Of a DNA stretch of 49,824 nucleotides, positions 14,877 through 22,552 are shown one piece after another. The position numbers and the translations under genes were made by a program. The stretch comes from Bradyrhizobium sp. AUGA SZCCT0176 (GTDB lineage Bacteria; Pseudomonadota; Alphaproteobacteria; Rhizobiales; Xanthobacteraceae), in assembly GCF_018130145.1 (NCBI RefSeq), contig NZ_JAFCMB010000032.1:1-49824 (forward strand), in the 5' to 3' direction. Below the pieces are notes generated by a model. It did no database searches and was not told where the DNA came from. It saw only the letters and a list, made by a program, of their open reading frames with translations. Numbering within the stretch: the stretch's first letter is position 1; every line of letters begins with the position of its first letter.

Positions 14877-17186
14877 CTACTCGACGCTGGAGCCGCGCCG
14901 CAAATCGGCTTCGATCTGAAGCCTGGTCCCGCCGCCGAACCGCGCACGGTAGACCTGCAGGTTCTCCATGATCCGCTGCACGTAGTTTCGCGTTTCGGAG
15001 AACGGGATCTGTTCGACCCAGTCGACCGCGTCGACCTTGGGGTCGCGCGGATCGCCATAGCGCTCGATCCATTTCTTGACGCTGCCGCGGCCGGCATTGT
15101 ACCCGGCGAAGGTCAGGATGTAGGAGCCGCGATAGTCCTCGAGCAGGCCGCCGAGCTCGGCGGCGCCCATTGCGGCGTTGTAGACCGGATCGGTCTTCAT
15201 CCGGTTGAGGTCGAAGCTGACGCCGGCCCGTTTGGCGACATAGCGCCCGGCGTCCGGCGTCACCTGCATCAGCCCGTAGGCCTGCGCCGGCGAGACGACG
15301 GCCTGGTTGAAGGCGCTTTCCTGCCGGCAGATGGCGTAGACAACGCTTTGCTCGACCTCGGGGCCGATCTGCTTGAACGATGGGATGCCGTTGACGGGAT
15401 AGGCGTAGTGGTCGAACGGCAGGCCGCGATTGAGGGCGGCCTTGCCGAGCAACAGCATGCCGCGTGCATCCGTGTAGCGCGCGGTCAGCTCGCCGAGCCC
15501 GGCCAGCGCGTCAGGATCGCCGTTCTCGCCCATGTCGCCGAAAATCGGGATGGCGAGCTCGCGCTCCTGGAGCTCATAGAGCAATTGCACCGCGCGCACG
15601 ATCTCGAGCCGCTCGGCGCCGCGCCCGCGGGGGACGCCGTTCAGTTCGATCTGCGGCAATCCAAGTTTGGCGCGCGCCAGCTGGCCGTAATAGCTGGTCG
15701 ACTGTTCGGCAGCCCTTGTGTAGGCGGCGCGGGCCTCCTGGGCGCGGCCGGCGGCTTCCGCGGCACGGCCTTGCCAATAGCCGGCGCGGGCCAGCGCGGT
15801 CGGGTTCACGCTGCCGACGCCGATCCGCGCGAAATGCTGGGCGGCCACCGCTGGGTCTTTGAGGAAGCGCAGCGCAATCCAGCCGGCGGTGAACTCCTGC
15901 TCGGTCTTGTAGATGTCGCGCGAGGGCAGGGCGGCATCCCGCGCGATCAGATAGGCGTTGCGATGTTCGCCGACGTCCATCATCTTGCGCGCCAGGAGCC
16001 GCCGCTCGATCCACCATTCGTTGAGATTGTGCAGGCGGCCCGGATCCTTCGGCGCGCTCAGCATCAGCTGGGCGGCCTCGGCAAATTTCTCCTCGCGACG
16101 CAGCAGCTGGATCCTGGCAAAGGTGTAACCGGGATCGCCGTGCAGTTCGCGCGGCACCGCGTCCAGCAAGGCCCGGAGGTTCGAGCCCTTCTTGTTGGCA
16201 GCGATGCGCGCCTTGGCCAAGGCCATGTGGCCCGCACCCAGCCGCTTCGCAGCGCGCAGGCCGCCGGCTTCCTGCTCGGTGCCATAGAGCAGAAAATCCA
16301 TCCGCGCCTTGTGATCGCCGGCCGTCAGCAGGGCGCCGAACAGATCGAGCGCGGCGTTTTCGGTGTCCTCCGACATGCCGTCGTGCCGCCAGGCATCGCG
16401 CACCAGGCGTTCCGCATTGGCGCGATCGCCGCGTCCGATCATCCCCCGCGCCAGCGCGAACTTGCCCTTGGCGGAGATCGGCGATTCGTTTTCGAACCAC
16501 GACCACACCGTGGCGTCGTCGCGGCGGTCGTCCCACAGCGCGGCCTCGATGCGCCGGCGCAGGAAGGTCTGCGAAGGCCAGCTCGGATTGGCCGAAACGA
16601 AAGTGCGATAGCGCTCGACCGAAGCGCCATTGTCATCGCTGCGAAGGATCACCCATTCCGCAAGCTTGCGGGCGACGGGATCGGAAATCGCGGCCTGTGC
16701 TTGCGTCGCATCCCCCGGTTTGCGCTTTCGAATGAGCTCGATGACGTTCTCCAGCGCGTCCTTGTCGGACTGCGAGGTCGACGACGTCGCGGCAACCGCG
16801 GCGGCGGTCACGGGCTTGCGCGTGGCGGGCAGGGCGGCGTGCTGGCGCGTCGCAGGCGCCAGCACCGGTGCTGGAATTGGCGCGGCGGGAGCCGTCGTTG
16901 CGGGCGCAGCATGTTGCGTCGGGATCGCAGCCGTCGGGTTTGCAGGTGTGAGGCTTGCAGGTGTGGCGCTTGCAGGGGTGGCACTTGCAGGGGTGGTCTT
17001 GGGGACCACGTTGCGGGCGATCGGACGCGGCTTCGGCAATGGAACTTTCGGCTGGGCCCAGGCCTCCACCGACATTGCAGATAGCCCGACCGCCAGCACC
17101 AGACCTGTCGCCAGTGCGGTCGATCGCAATGCGGCTGCGCGGGCGGAGCGGGTCACGGATTTCCTCTGCGGCGGCGAATCACTCAA
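14877..17186 (-). CDS. Soluble lytic murein transglycosylase (Slt-like)
   Basis: A 769-residue periplasmic enzyme that cleaves the glycan strand of peptidoglycan to form 1,6-anhydro ends. A signal peptide (about 1-45, ending WAQPK) is followed by a low-complexity Ala/Pro/Thr linker, a long alpha-superhelical region (about 150-590) and the C-terminal SLT domain. The catalytic Glu is E623 in CRQESAFNQ, followed by AYGLMQV, TFAGYNAGRGSV and the ETRNYVQRI motif, all as in Slt70-type enzymes. The start is a TTG at 17186, since no in-frame ATG precedes the signal peptide; AAGG lies upstream. Length is above E. coli Slt because of the linker. It is divergent from dapA. Confidence 0.92.
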   Translation of the reverse strand: MSDSPPQRKSVTRSARAAALRSTALATGLVLAVGLSAMSVEAWAQPKVPLPKPRPIARNVVPKTTPASATPASATPASLTPANPTAAIPTQHAAPATTAPAAPIPAPVLAPATRQHAALPATRKPVTAAAVAATSSTSQSDKDALENVIELIRKRKPGDATQAQAAISDPVARKLAEWVILRSDDNGASVERYRTFVSANPSWPSQTFLRRRIEAALWDDRRDDATVWSWFENESPISAKGKFALARGMIGRGDRANAERLVRDAWRHDGMSEDTENAALDLFGALLTAGDHKARMDFLLYGTEQEAGGLRAAKRLGAGHMALAKARIAANKKGSNLRALLDAVPRELHGDPGYTFARIQLLRREEKFAEAAQLMLSAPKDPGRLHNLNEWWIERRLLARKMMDVGEHRNAYLIARDAALPSRDIYKTEQEFTAGWIALRFLKDPAVAAQHFARIGVGSVNPTALARAGYWQGRAAEAAGRAQEARAAYTRAAEQSTSYYGQLARAKLGLPQIELNGVPRGRGAERLEIVRAVQLLYELQERELAIPIFGDMGENGDPDALAGLGELTARYTDARGMLLLGKAALNRGLPFDHYAYPVNGIPSFKQIGPEVEQSVVYAICRQESAFNQAVVSPAQAYGLMQVTPDAGRYVAKRAGVSFDLNRMKTDPVYNAAMGAAELGGLLEDYRGSYILTFAGYNAGRGSVKKWIERYGDPRDPKVDAVDWVEQIPFSETRNYVQRIMENLQVYRARFGGGTRLQIEADLRRGSSVE
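16940..16999 (-). repeat. Four tandem 15-base repeats inside the transglycosylase gene
   Basis: Four near-identical 15-base units beginning TTGCAGG on the plus strand at 16940, 16955, 16970 and 16985. On the coding strand they give a five-residue repeat of the type TPASA in the linker after the signal peptide. Copy number is likely to vary between strains. Confidence 0.85.
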
Positions 17187-17466
17187 TCGCTCAAGCCTTA
17201 GGTCTATTTGATTGAATATGTGGACAAAATGCTAAAAACGTCGCGGCCCGGAGTGTTTGCGCCAACACCACGGCAAAATCGCGGCTGCGGCGTTTTCGAG
17301 TCTTCCGGATTCGATCTGGGAACGGTTGCGCCTCGCGGCCGGAAAATGCGTCAAAAACAAAGGCCTGTGGTCATATCCTTCGGCCCTTTCGCCAGATCGC
17401 CAGACCCGATATGAATTGGCTGGTCATTTTTAGCCGTGCCGTCACGAACGCGTTGGGAGGAAATCC

Positions 17467-18357
17467 ATGGCAGCCAAGACAAAATTCCAGGGATCCTTCA
17501 CCGCCTTGGTCACGCCATTCAAGAACGGTTCGCTCGACGAGGCGGCGTTCCGCGGTCTCGTCAGCTGGCAAATCGAGCAGGGTTCGCACGGTCTCGTTCC
17601 CGTCGGTACCACCGGCGAAAGCCCGACGCTGAGCCATGCTGAGCATCACCGTGTGGTCGAGATCTGTATCGAGGAAGCAAAGGGGCGCGTGCCTGTCATC
17701 GCCGGCGCGGGCTCGAACTCCACGCGCGAGGCCGTCGATCTGGCTGTCCACGCCGAGAAGGCCGGCGCCGATGCCGTGCTGGTGGTAACGCCGTATTACA
17801 ACAAGCCGACCCAGGAAGGGATGTATCAGCACTTCAAGGCGGTGAATGACGCGATCGGCATCCCGATCATCATCTACAACATCCCGCCGCGCTCCGTCGT
17901 CGATATGTCCGTCGATACCATGACCCGGTTGTTCGAGTTGAAGAACATCGCCGGCGTCAAGGACGCCACCGCCAATCTCGCCCGGGTGTCGCAACAGCGC
18001 CATGCGATGGGACCGGATTTTATCCAGCTGTCCGGTGAGGACATGACGGCGCTGGCCTACATGGCGGCGGGCGGACATGGTTGCATTTCGGTGGTCGCCA
18101 ACGTGGCGCCGAAACTGTGCGCCGAGCTGATGACGGCCGTCCTGAAGGGCGATTTTGCCACCGGACTGAAGCTTCAAGACCGGTTGACGCCGCTGCACGA
18201 TGCCGTCTTCAAGGAGCCGGGCCTTGCGGGAGCCAAGCATGGCCTCAAGCTATTGGGACGGCTGGACGAAGAAGTGCGTCTGCCGCTGATGAATGTGACG
18301 CCGCCAACCGGCAAGGTGATCCGCGACGCCATGGTCCATGCCGGCCTGATCAACTAA
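17467..18357 (+). CDS. dapA: 4-hydroxy-tetrahydrodipicolinate synthase
   Basis: A 296-residue TIM-barrel aldolase that joins pyruvate and aspartate semialdehyde in the first committed step of lysine and diaminopimelate synthesis. The Schiff-base lysine is K165 (GVKDAT), with Y137 (IIYNIPPR), T48-T49 (VGTTGES) and R142 all in place. GGAGG lies seven bases before the ATG. Length is normal. It is divergent from the lytic transglycosylase gene with about 280 bases between, so peptidoglycan precursor supply and turnover are neighbours. mscL follows after 42 bases and smpB after that, probably in one operon. Confidence 0.97.
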   Translation: MAAKTKFQGSFTALVTPFKNGSLDEAAFRGLVSWQIEQGSHGLVPVGTTGESPTLSHAEHHRVVEICIEEAKGRVPVIAGAGSNSTREAVDLAVHAEKAGADAVLVVTPYYNKPTQEGMYQHFKAVNDAIGIPIIIYNIPPRSVVDMSVDTMTRLFELKNIAGVKDATANLARVSQQRHAMGPDFIQLSGEDMTALAYMAAGGHGCISVVANVAPKLCAELMTAVLKGDFATGLKLQDRLTPLHDAVFKEPGLAGAKHGLKLLGRLDEEVRLPLMNVTPPTGKVIRDAMVHAGLIN

Positions 18358-18399
18358 GGCCGGCCTCTCACTTCGCCTGATGCACGAAGGAAACCGACT

Positions 18400-18816
18400 A
18401 TGTTGAAGGAATTTCGCGAATTTGCGATGAAGGGCAACGTGGTCGACCTTGCCGTCGGCGTCATTATCGGTGCGGCCTTCGGCGCCATCGTGACCTCGCT
18501 GGTCGGCGACGTCATCATGCCGATCATCGGTGCGATCACCGGGGGTCTCGACTTCTCCAATTATTTCACCGGACTGTCGAAGTCGGTGACGGCGACCAAT
18601 CTGGCCGATGCCAAGAAGCAGGGCGCCGTGCTGGCCTGGGGCAGCTTCCTGACCCTGACACTGAATTTCGTCATCATCGCCTTCGTGCTGTTCATCGTCA
18701 TTCGCGCCATGAACACGCTGAAGCGCAAGGATGAGGCCGCGCCCGCGGCACCGCCGAAGCCGACGCGCCAGGAAGAGCTGCTGACCGAGATCCGCGATCT
18801 CCTCAAGAAGAGCTAA
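18400..18816 (+). CDS. mscL: Large-conductance mechanosensitive channel
   Basis: A 138-residue inner-membrane channel that opens under membrane tension to release solutes after osmotic downshock. It begins with the typical MLKEFREFAMKGNVVDLAVG helix, TM1 (VIIGAAFGAIVTSLVGDVIMP), a periplasmic loop with FSNYF, TM2 (SFLTLTLNFVIIAFVLFIVI) and a cytoplasmic charged helix (RQEELLTEIRDLLKK). Length matches the family. AAGGAA precedes the ATG. smpB starts one base after its stop, so the two are probably translated together. Confidence 0.97.
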   Translation: MLKEFREFAMKGNVVDLAVGVIIGAAFGAIVTSLVGDVIMPIIGAITGGLDFSNYFTGLSKSVTATNLADAKKQGAVLAWGSFLTLTLNFVIIAFVLFIVIRAMNTLKRKDEAAPAAPPKPTRQEELLTEIRDLLKKS

Positions 18817-18817
18817 C

Positions 18818-19291
18818 GTGGCCGAGAAGAACGAGCGCCCGATCAAGGTCGTCGCCGAGAACCGCAAGGCCCGGTTCAACTATGCGATCGAGGACACCAT
18901 CGAAACCGGCATCGCGCTGACCGGCACCGAGGTGAAATCAATTCGCAACGGCAAGACCACCATTGCGGAGTCCTATGCGGACACCAAGGACGGCGAGATC
19001 TGGCTGATCAACGCCAATATCCCCGAATATCTGCAGGCCAACCGCTTCAACCACGAGCCCAAGCGGCCGCGCAAACTGCTGCTGCACCGCAAGCAAATCA
19101 ACAAGCTGATGGGCGCGGTCGATCGCGACGGCATGACGCTGATTCCGCTAAAACTCTATTTCAACGAGCGCGGCCGCGCCAAGCTGCTGCTGGCGGTGGC
19201 CAAGGGCAAGAAGCTGCACGACAAGCGCGAGAGCGAGAAGAAACGCGACTGGGGCCGGGAAAAAGGCCGCTTGCTGCGGGCGCGGGGGTAG
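18818..19291 (+). CDS. smpB: tmRNA-binding protein SmpB
   Basis: A 157-residue protein that carries tmRNA to stalled ribosomes for trans-translation. Family landmarks are NRKARFNYAIEDTIETGIALTG trimmed around the KARF motif, EVKSIRNGK, the ESYADTKDGEIWLINANIPEY core and the basic C-terminal tail (KLHDKRESEKKRDWGREKGR) that enters the mRNA channel. The start is GTG at 18818, one base after the mscL stop, without its own strong ribosome-binding site, which suggests coupling. A palindromic repeat follows from 19311. Confidence 0.97.
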   Translation: MAEKNERPIKVVAENRKARFNYAIEDTIETGIALTGTEVKSIRNGKTTIAESYADTKDGEIWLINANIPEYLQANRFNHEPKRPRKLLLHRKQINKLMGAVDRDGMTLIPLKLYFNERGRAKLLLAVAKGKKLHDKRESEKKRDWGREKGRLLRARG

Positions 19292-19310
19292 CGGCTACCT
19301 AATGTCTTCC

Positions 19311-19419
19311 GTCATTGCGAGCGAAGCGAAGCAATCCATCGTGCGGCCAAGGAAGAATGGATTGCTTCGTCGCAAGTGCTCCCTTGCGCAAACGCTTCGC
19401 GTTTGTCGCAGGCAATGAC
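19311..19419. repeat. Palindromic intergenic repeat (GTCATTGCGAG family)
   Basis: Begins GTCATTGCGAGCGAAGCGAA and ends GCAATGAC; the inner arms GCAATCCAT and ATGGATTGC pair as well. This type is very common between genes in Bradyrhizobium and relatives. It fills the space between smpB and the peroxiredoxin start codon. Confidence 0.85.
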
Positions 19420-19440
19420 AGCCGTTGGAGAGTTACCGAA

Positions 19441-20016
19441 ATGAATCAAAAAAATCTGCTGGAAGTCGACTGGAGCAAGATTCCGGCGCCGTCGGATGAT
19501 GGCGCAGCCGCCCATCTGGTAGGCTTGGCGATCCCGCCGCTCAGCCTGATGGCGACCGACGACAATTCGGTCACGCTGTCGGCGCTGCCGGGCCGGGTCG
19601 TCGTATTCGCCTATCCCCGCACCGGTGAGCCCGGCAAGATCAGCCTGGTCGATGATTGGGACATGATCCCGGGGGCGCGCGGCTGCACGCCGCAGACCTG
19701 CGCGTTCCGCGATCTGTTCGCCGATCTGAAGGCCGCCGGCGCCAGGCACGTCTTCGGCCTGTCGACGCAAAGCAACATCTACCAGACCGAAATGGCGTCG
19801 CGGCTGCATCTGCCGTTCCCGGTGCTGTCGGATGAGAAGCTGGCGCTGACGCACGCCTTGAATTTGCCGACCATGGAGGTGGCGGGGCTGACGCTGATCA
19901 AGCGGCTGGCGCTGATCATCGATGGCGGGCGCATCAGCCACGTGTTCTATCCGGTGTTTCCGCCGGACCGGAATGCCGGCGACGTGCTGGCGTGGCTGAA
20001 GGAAAACCGGGTTTGA
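19441..20016 (+). CDS. Peroxiredoxin (AhpC/TSA, PrxQ/BCP-like)
   Basis: A 191-residue thiol peroxidase with a thioredoxin fold that reduces hydrogen peroxide and organic hydroperoxides. The peroxidatic Cys is C82, with a second Cys five residues on (C87) in GARGCTPQTCAFRD, the atypical two-Cys arrangement of PrxQ/BCP enzymes. VVVFAYPRTGEPG gives the strand before the active site. The frame is open upstream to 19315, but that part is the palindromic repeat, so the ATG at 19441 is chosen; the ribosome-binding site (GGAGAGTTACCGAA) is acceptable. A second palindromic repeat follows, so it is probably its own unit. Confidence 0.88.
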   Translation: MNQKNLLEVDWSKIPAPSDDGAAAHLVGLAIPPLSLMATDDNSVTLSALPGRVVVFAYPRTGEPGKISLVDDWDMIPGARGCTPQTCAFRDLFADLKAAGARHVFGLSTQSNIYQTEMASRLHLPFPVLSDEKLALTHALNLPTMEVAGLTLIKRLALIIDGGRISHVFYPVFPPDRNAGDVLAWLKENRV

Positions 20017-20020
20017 TCTT

Positions 20021-20107
20021 GTAGGGTGGGCAAAGCGAAGCGTGCCCACCATGCTCGTTTCGATGAAGATGGTGGGCACGGCGCAAGCGCGCCTTTGCCC
20101 ACGCTAC
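20021..20107. repeat. Palindromic intergenic repeat (GTAGGGTGGGCAAAG family)
   Basis: Begins GTAGGGTGGGCAAAGCGAAG and ends TTTGCCCACGCTAC, with inner arms GTGCCCACCAT and ATGGTGGGCAC. It sits between the convergent peroxiredoxin and uracil-DNA glycosylase genes. Its last bases supply the stop codon of the latter (20104-20106). Confidence 0.85.
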
Positions 20108-20757
20108 GAATCCAGATCCGCCCTTACTTTCGCAAACACATTGCGAAACATTTCCGGCGTCAGCACGCGCGTATTGGTGTTGTAGCGGGAGCAGTGATAG
20201 CTGTCGTAGAGCCTGAGCGCGCCGGCCGTATGCACGGCGCCGTGCGCAAATGGCACCGCGGCGTTTCGCAGCCCCAGCGCTTTCACCGTCGATTCATGGG
20301 CGATGCGCCCGAGCGCCACGATGGCGCGAAGTTTTGGCATGCCGGCGATGGTCGTGATCAGGAATTGCCGGCAGGTGTTGATCTCGACCGGCAGCGGCTT
20401 GTTCTGCGGCGGCACACAGCGCACCGCGTTGCTGATCCGGCAGTCGGCCAGCCGCAACCCGTCGTCGGGCCGTGCCTGATAGCTGCCTTTGGCAAAGCCA
20501 TATTCCAGCAAGGTCGCATAGAGCAGGTCGCCGGCGTAGTCGCCGGTGAAGGGGCGTCCGGTGCGATTGGCGCCCTGCAGGCCCGGTGCGAGCCCCACGA
20601 TCAATAGCCGGGCCTTCGGATCGCCGAACGAGGCCACCGGAGCATTGTGCCAGCCCGGCTCGCGCAGGCGCGCCTGCCCACGAAATTCGGCGAGCCGCGG
20701 GCAGAGCGGGCAGTTGCGGTCGGGTTCGGTTGCGGGAAGGGCGGCGACGCTAGCCAT
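20104..20757 (-). CDS. Uracil-DNA glycosylase, family 5 (UdgB-like)
   Basis: A 217-residue iron-sulfur DNA glycosylase that removes uracil and related deaminated bases. Four candidate 4Fe-4S cysteines are present: C16 and C19 (CPLC), C114 (AVRCVPP) and C129 (EINTCRQF). Motif A is GLAPGLQGANRTGRPFTGD, without the catalytic polar residue of families 1 and 4, and motif B is HCSRYNTNTRVLT; both point to family 5 rather than family 4. It starts at the ATG at 20757. Its C-terminal stop codon comes from an adjoining palindromic repeat, so the last few residues may differ from relatives. Confidence 0.88.
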   Translation of the reverse strand: MASVAALPATEPDRNCPLCPRLAEFRGQARLREPGWHNAPVASFGDPKARLLIVGLAPGLQGANRTGRPFTGDYAGDLLYATLLEYGFAKGSYQARPDDGLRLADCRISNAVRCVPPQNKPLPVEINTCRQFLITTIAGMPKLRAIVALGRIAHESTVKALGLRNAAVPFAHGAVHTAGALRLYDSYHCSRYNTNTRVLTPEMFRNVFAKVRADLDS

Positions 20758-20821
20758 CTACGACCATAGCGTTTTCGAGCGCAGCGGATACCGGATGGTG
20801 TCAGGAAAACGCGTCACGACA

Positions 20822-20857
20822 AAAGCCAAAGCCCGGTTCTGATTCCAGAACCGGGCT
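20822..20857 (-). terminator. Intrinsic terminator of the NYN-domain gene
   Basis: An 11-bp perfect stem AGCCCGGTTCT (20830-20840) / AGAACCGGGCT (20847-20857) with a 6-base loop, followed on the minus strand by TTGGCTTTTG. It lies 22 bases past the stop at 20880. Confidence 0.85.
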
Positions 20858-20879
20858 CTAGCAGTGCAGCGGATTATTC

Positions 20880-21512
20880 TCAATCTTCGAAATCGTCGTC
20901 GCCGGCGGCCCGCGGCGCCATGGTGGTGGCGCGCTGCAGGAATTGCGGGGCGTGATGACGCGGCTCGCGCGGAGCGGGGCGCTCCGAGGGGTCACGGCCG
21001 AGCTTCGATTGCAGCTCGACCAGATCGGTGAAGACGTCGGCCTGGCGGCGCAGCTCGTCGGCGATCATCGGCGGCTGGCTCGAAATCGTCGACACCACCG
21101 TGACGCGAACGCCGCGCCGCTGCACGGCTTCAACCAGGGAGCGAAAATCGCCGTCGCCGGAGAACAGCACGATCTGATCGACGTGCTCGGCGAGCTCCAT
21201 GGCATCGACGGCGAGCTCGATGTCCATATTGCCCTTCACCTTGCGGCGGCCGCTGGCGTCTATGAATTCCTTGGTCGCCTTGGTGACGACGGTGTAGCCG
21301 TTATAGTCGAGCCAGTCGATCAAAGGACGGATCGATGAATATTCCTGATCTTCGATGATCGCCGTGTAGTAGAACGCCCGCACTAGCGTACCGCGACTCT
21401 GGAATTCCTTGAGAAGGCGCTTGTAGTCGATGTCGAAGCCGAGTGTCTTTGCGGTTGCATAGAGATTGGCGCCGTCGATGAAGAGCGCGATCTTGTTGGA
21501 AACGGGTGACAT
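20880..21512 (-). CDS. NYN-domain protein (LabA/DUF88 family), intact active site
   Basis: A 210-residue PIN-like NYN-domain protein, a family of predicted metal-dependent ribonucleases. The expected acidic residues are present: D13 (FIDGANL), D97 and D103 (MDIELAVDAM), D120 and D122 (SGDGDF). After the domain (to about 170) comes a Pro/Arg/His-rich tail ending in DDDFED. The start is the ATG at 21512; a TTG sits directly before it. A terminator follows. A close paralogue lies at 37549-38082 with two of these Asp residues replaced. It neighbours rpoZ and rsh but is transcribed away from them. Confidence 0.9.
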   Translation of the reverse strand: MSPVSNKIALFIDGANLYATAKTLGFDIDYKRLLKEFQSRGTLVRAFYYTAIIEDQEYSSIRPLIDWLDYNGYTVVTKATKEFIDASGRRKVKGNMDIELAVDAMELAEHVDQIVLFSGDGDFRSLVEAVQRRGVRVTVVSTISSQPPMIADELRRQADVFTDLVELQSKLGRDPSERPAPREPRHHAPQFLQRATTMAPRAAGDDDFED

Positions 21513-21784
21513 CAAAGGGTTCTCGCGTTGTTGTTACGTTTTTAGCGCAGCGGGAATCGACCGCGCGCACTTTCCAGTTCAGCTGCCTAAAGTTCGGTGA
21601 ATCTTTCCCCACGACAATCACCACTGCAATTATGGTGAGGCGAGGGCGAAATACCTAGTCTTTTGACGTTGTAAGGAGAGAATACTTGTCCCGAACGGTG
21701 TCCCGCCGTCTTCGGACGCTCCGGCCCTTCTGGCCCCGGAGATGGTTACCAGAGCCCATTAAGAAGGCAAATCACAAATTTAGT

Positions 21785-21812
21785 CTTGCGAAACGCCATC
21801 CGCCCCTATAAC
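21785..21812 (+). promoter_or_regulatory. Possible rpoZ promoter
   Basis: CTTGCG (21785-21790) and TATAAC (21807-21812) are 16 bases apart and about 50 bases upstream of the rpoZ start. The match to the alphaproteobacterial vegetative consensus is moderate. Confidence 0.35.
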
Positions 21813-21861
21813 TAGCCCCCATAACCGACATATTGGGCCCCATTTAACGGAGCGACAGTCT

Positions 21862-22254
21862 ATGGCGCGCGTCACCGTGGAAGATTGCATTGATAAGGTC
21901 GACAACCGGTTCGACCTGGTCCTGCTGGCAGCACATCGCGCCCGTATGATCTCGTCCGGATCACAACTCACAGTTGACCGCGACAACGACAAGAATCCGG
22001 TCGTTTCGCTGCGGGAAATCGCCGACTCCTCGATCTCCCCGGAAGACCTGCGCGAGGAACTGGTTCATTCCCTGCAGAAATTCGTCGAAGTCGATGAACC
22101 TGAGCCCGATACCGTGCCCTTGATCGGCTCGGCCGGCGCCAGCGTCGATGCCGACGACACCGAGGTCGCGGTCGAGCGCATGACCGAAGAAGAGCTCCTG
22201 AAGGGCCTCGAGGGCCTGGCGCCGCCGGAAGAGCAGCCCGAAGAGGACGAATAG
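21862..22254 (+). CDS. rpoZ: RNA polymerase omega subunit
   Basis: A 130-residue omega subunit that helps assemble RNA polymerase and, in many bacteria, forms part of a ppGpp-binding site with the beta-prime subunit. The N-terminal core MARVTVEDCIDKVDNRFDLV, AAHRARMIS and NPVVSLREIAD is classic; the acidic C-terminal tail (EEQPEEDE) is typical of alphaproteobacteria. GGAG precedes the ATG. A strong terminator follows at 22292, but the (p)ppGpp synthetase gene is next on the same strand, so alarmone synthesis and its target are linked as in many bacteria. Confidence 0.97.
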   Translation: MARVTVEDCIDKVDNRFDLVLLAAHRARMISSGSQLTVDRDNDKNPVVSLREIADSSISPEDLREELVHSLQKFVEVDEPEPDTVPLIGSAGASVDADDTEVAVERMTEEELLKGLEGLAPPEEQPEEDE

Positions 22255-22291
22255 ACCCGGCAACGGGACGTCCCGAACACCCTGATCTGAC

Positions 22292-22326
22292 AAAGGCCCG
22301 GACATTCGTCCGGGCCTTTGCTTTTG
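22292..22326 (+). terminator. Intrinsic terminator of rpoZ
   Basis: A 12-bp perfect stem AAAGGCCCGGAC (22292-22303) / GTCCGGGCCTTT (22308-22319) with a 4-base loop and a trailing GCTTTTGTT. It separates rpoZ from rsh. Confidence 0.92.
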
Positions 22327-22552
22327 TTGACATTTTTTCAGGTACGGTGCGTGCTTGGCGGATGGGTGCGAGATCGCCTGAACCGGGTTGGCGGCAGCCT
22401 GGCCGGGTTCGGCATCACAATCGTCCCAAGCCATGCGAAATTGATCGTTCGCGGACCCCTAACGGGGTGCAGCTTCGCTCGAAATCGCATTAGTGTTCTT
22501 GAGGCATTCTTGCAGCGGGCCGAGCTCGGCGCGCGGATGAGGCAGTAATTCG

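Noticed and set aside
15348..17084. Long open frame antisense to the lytic transglycosylase gene
   Set aside because: Low-complexity Arg/Gly/Ala protein produced by the GC-rich opposite strand; the transglycosylase has a full catalytic domain.
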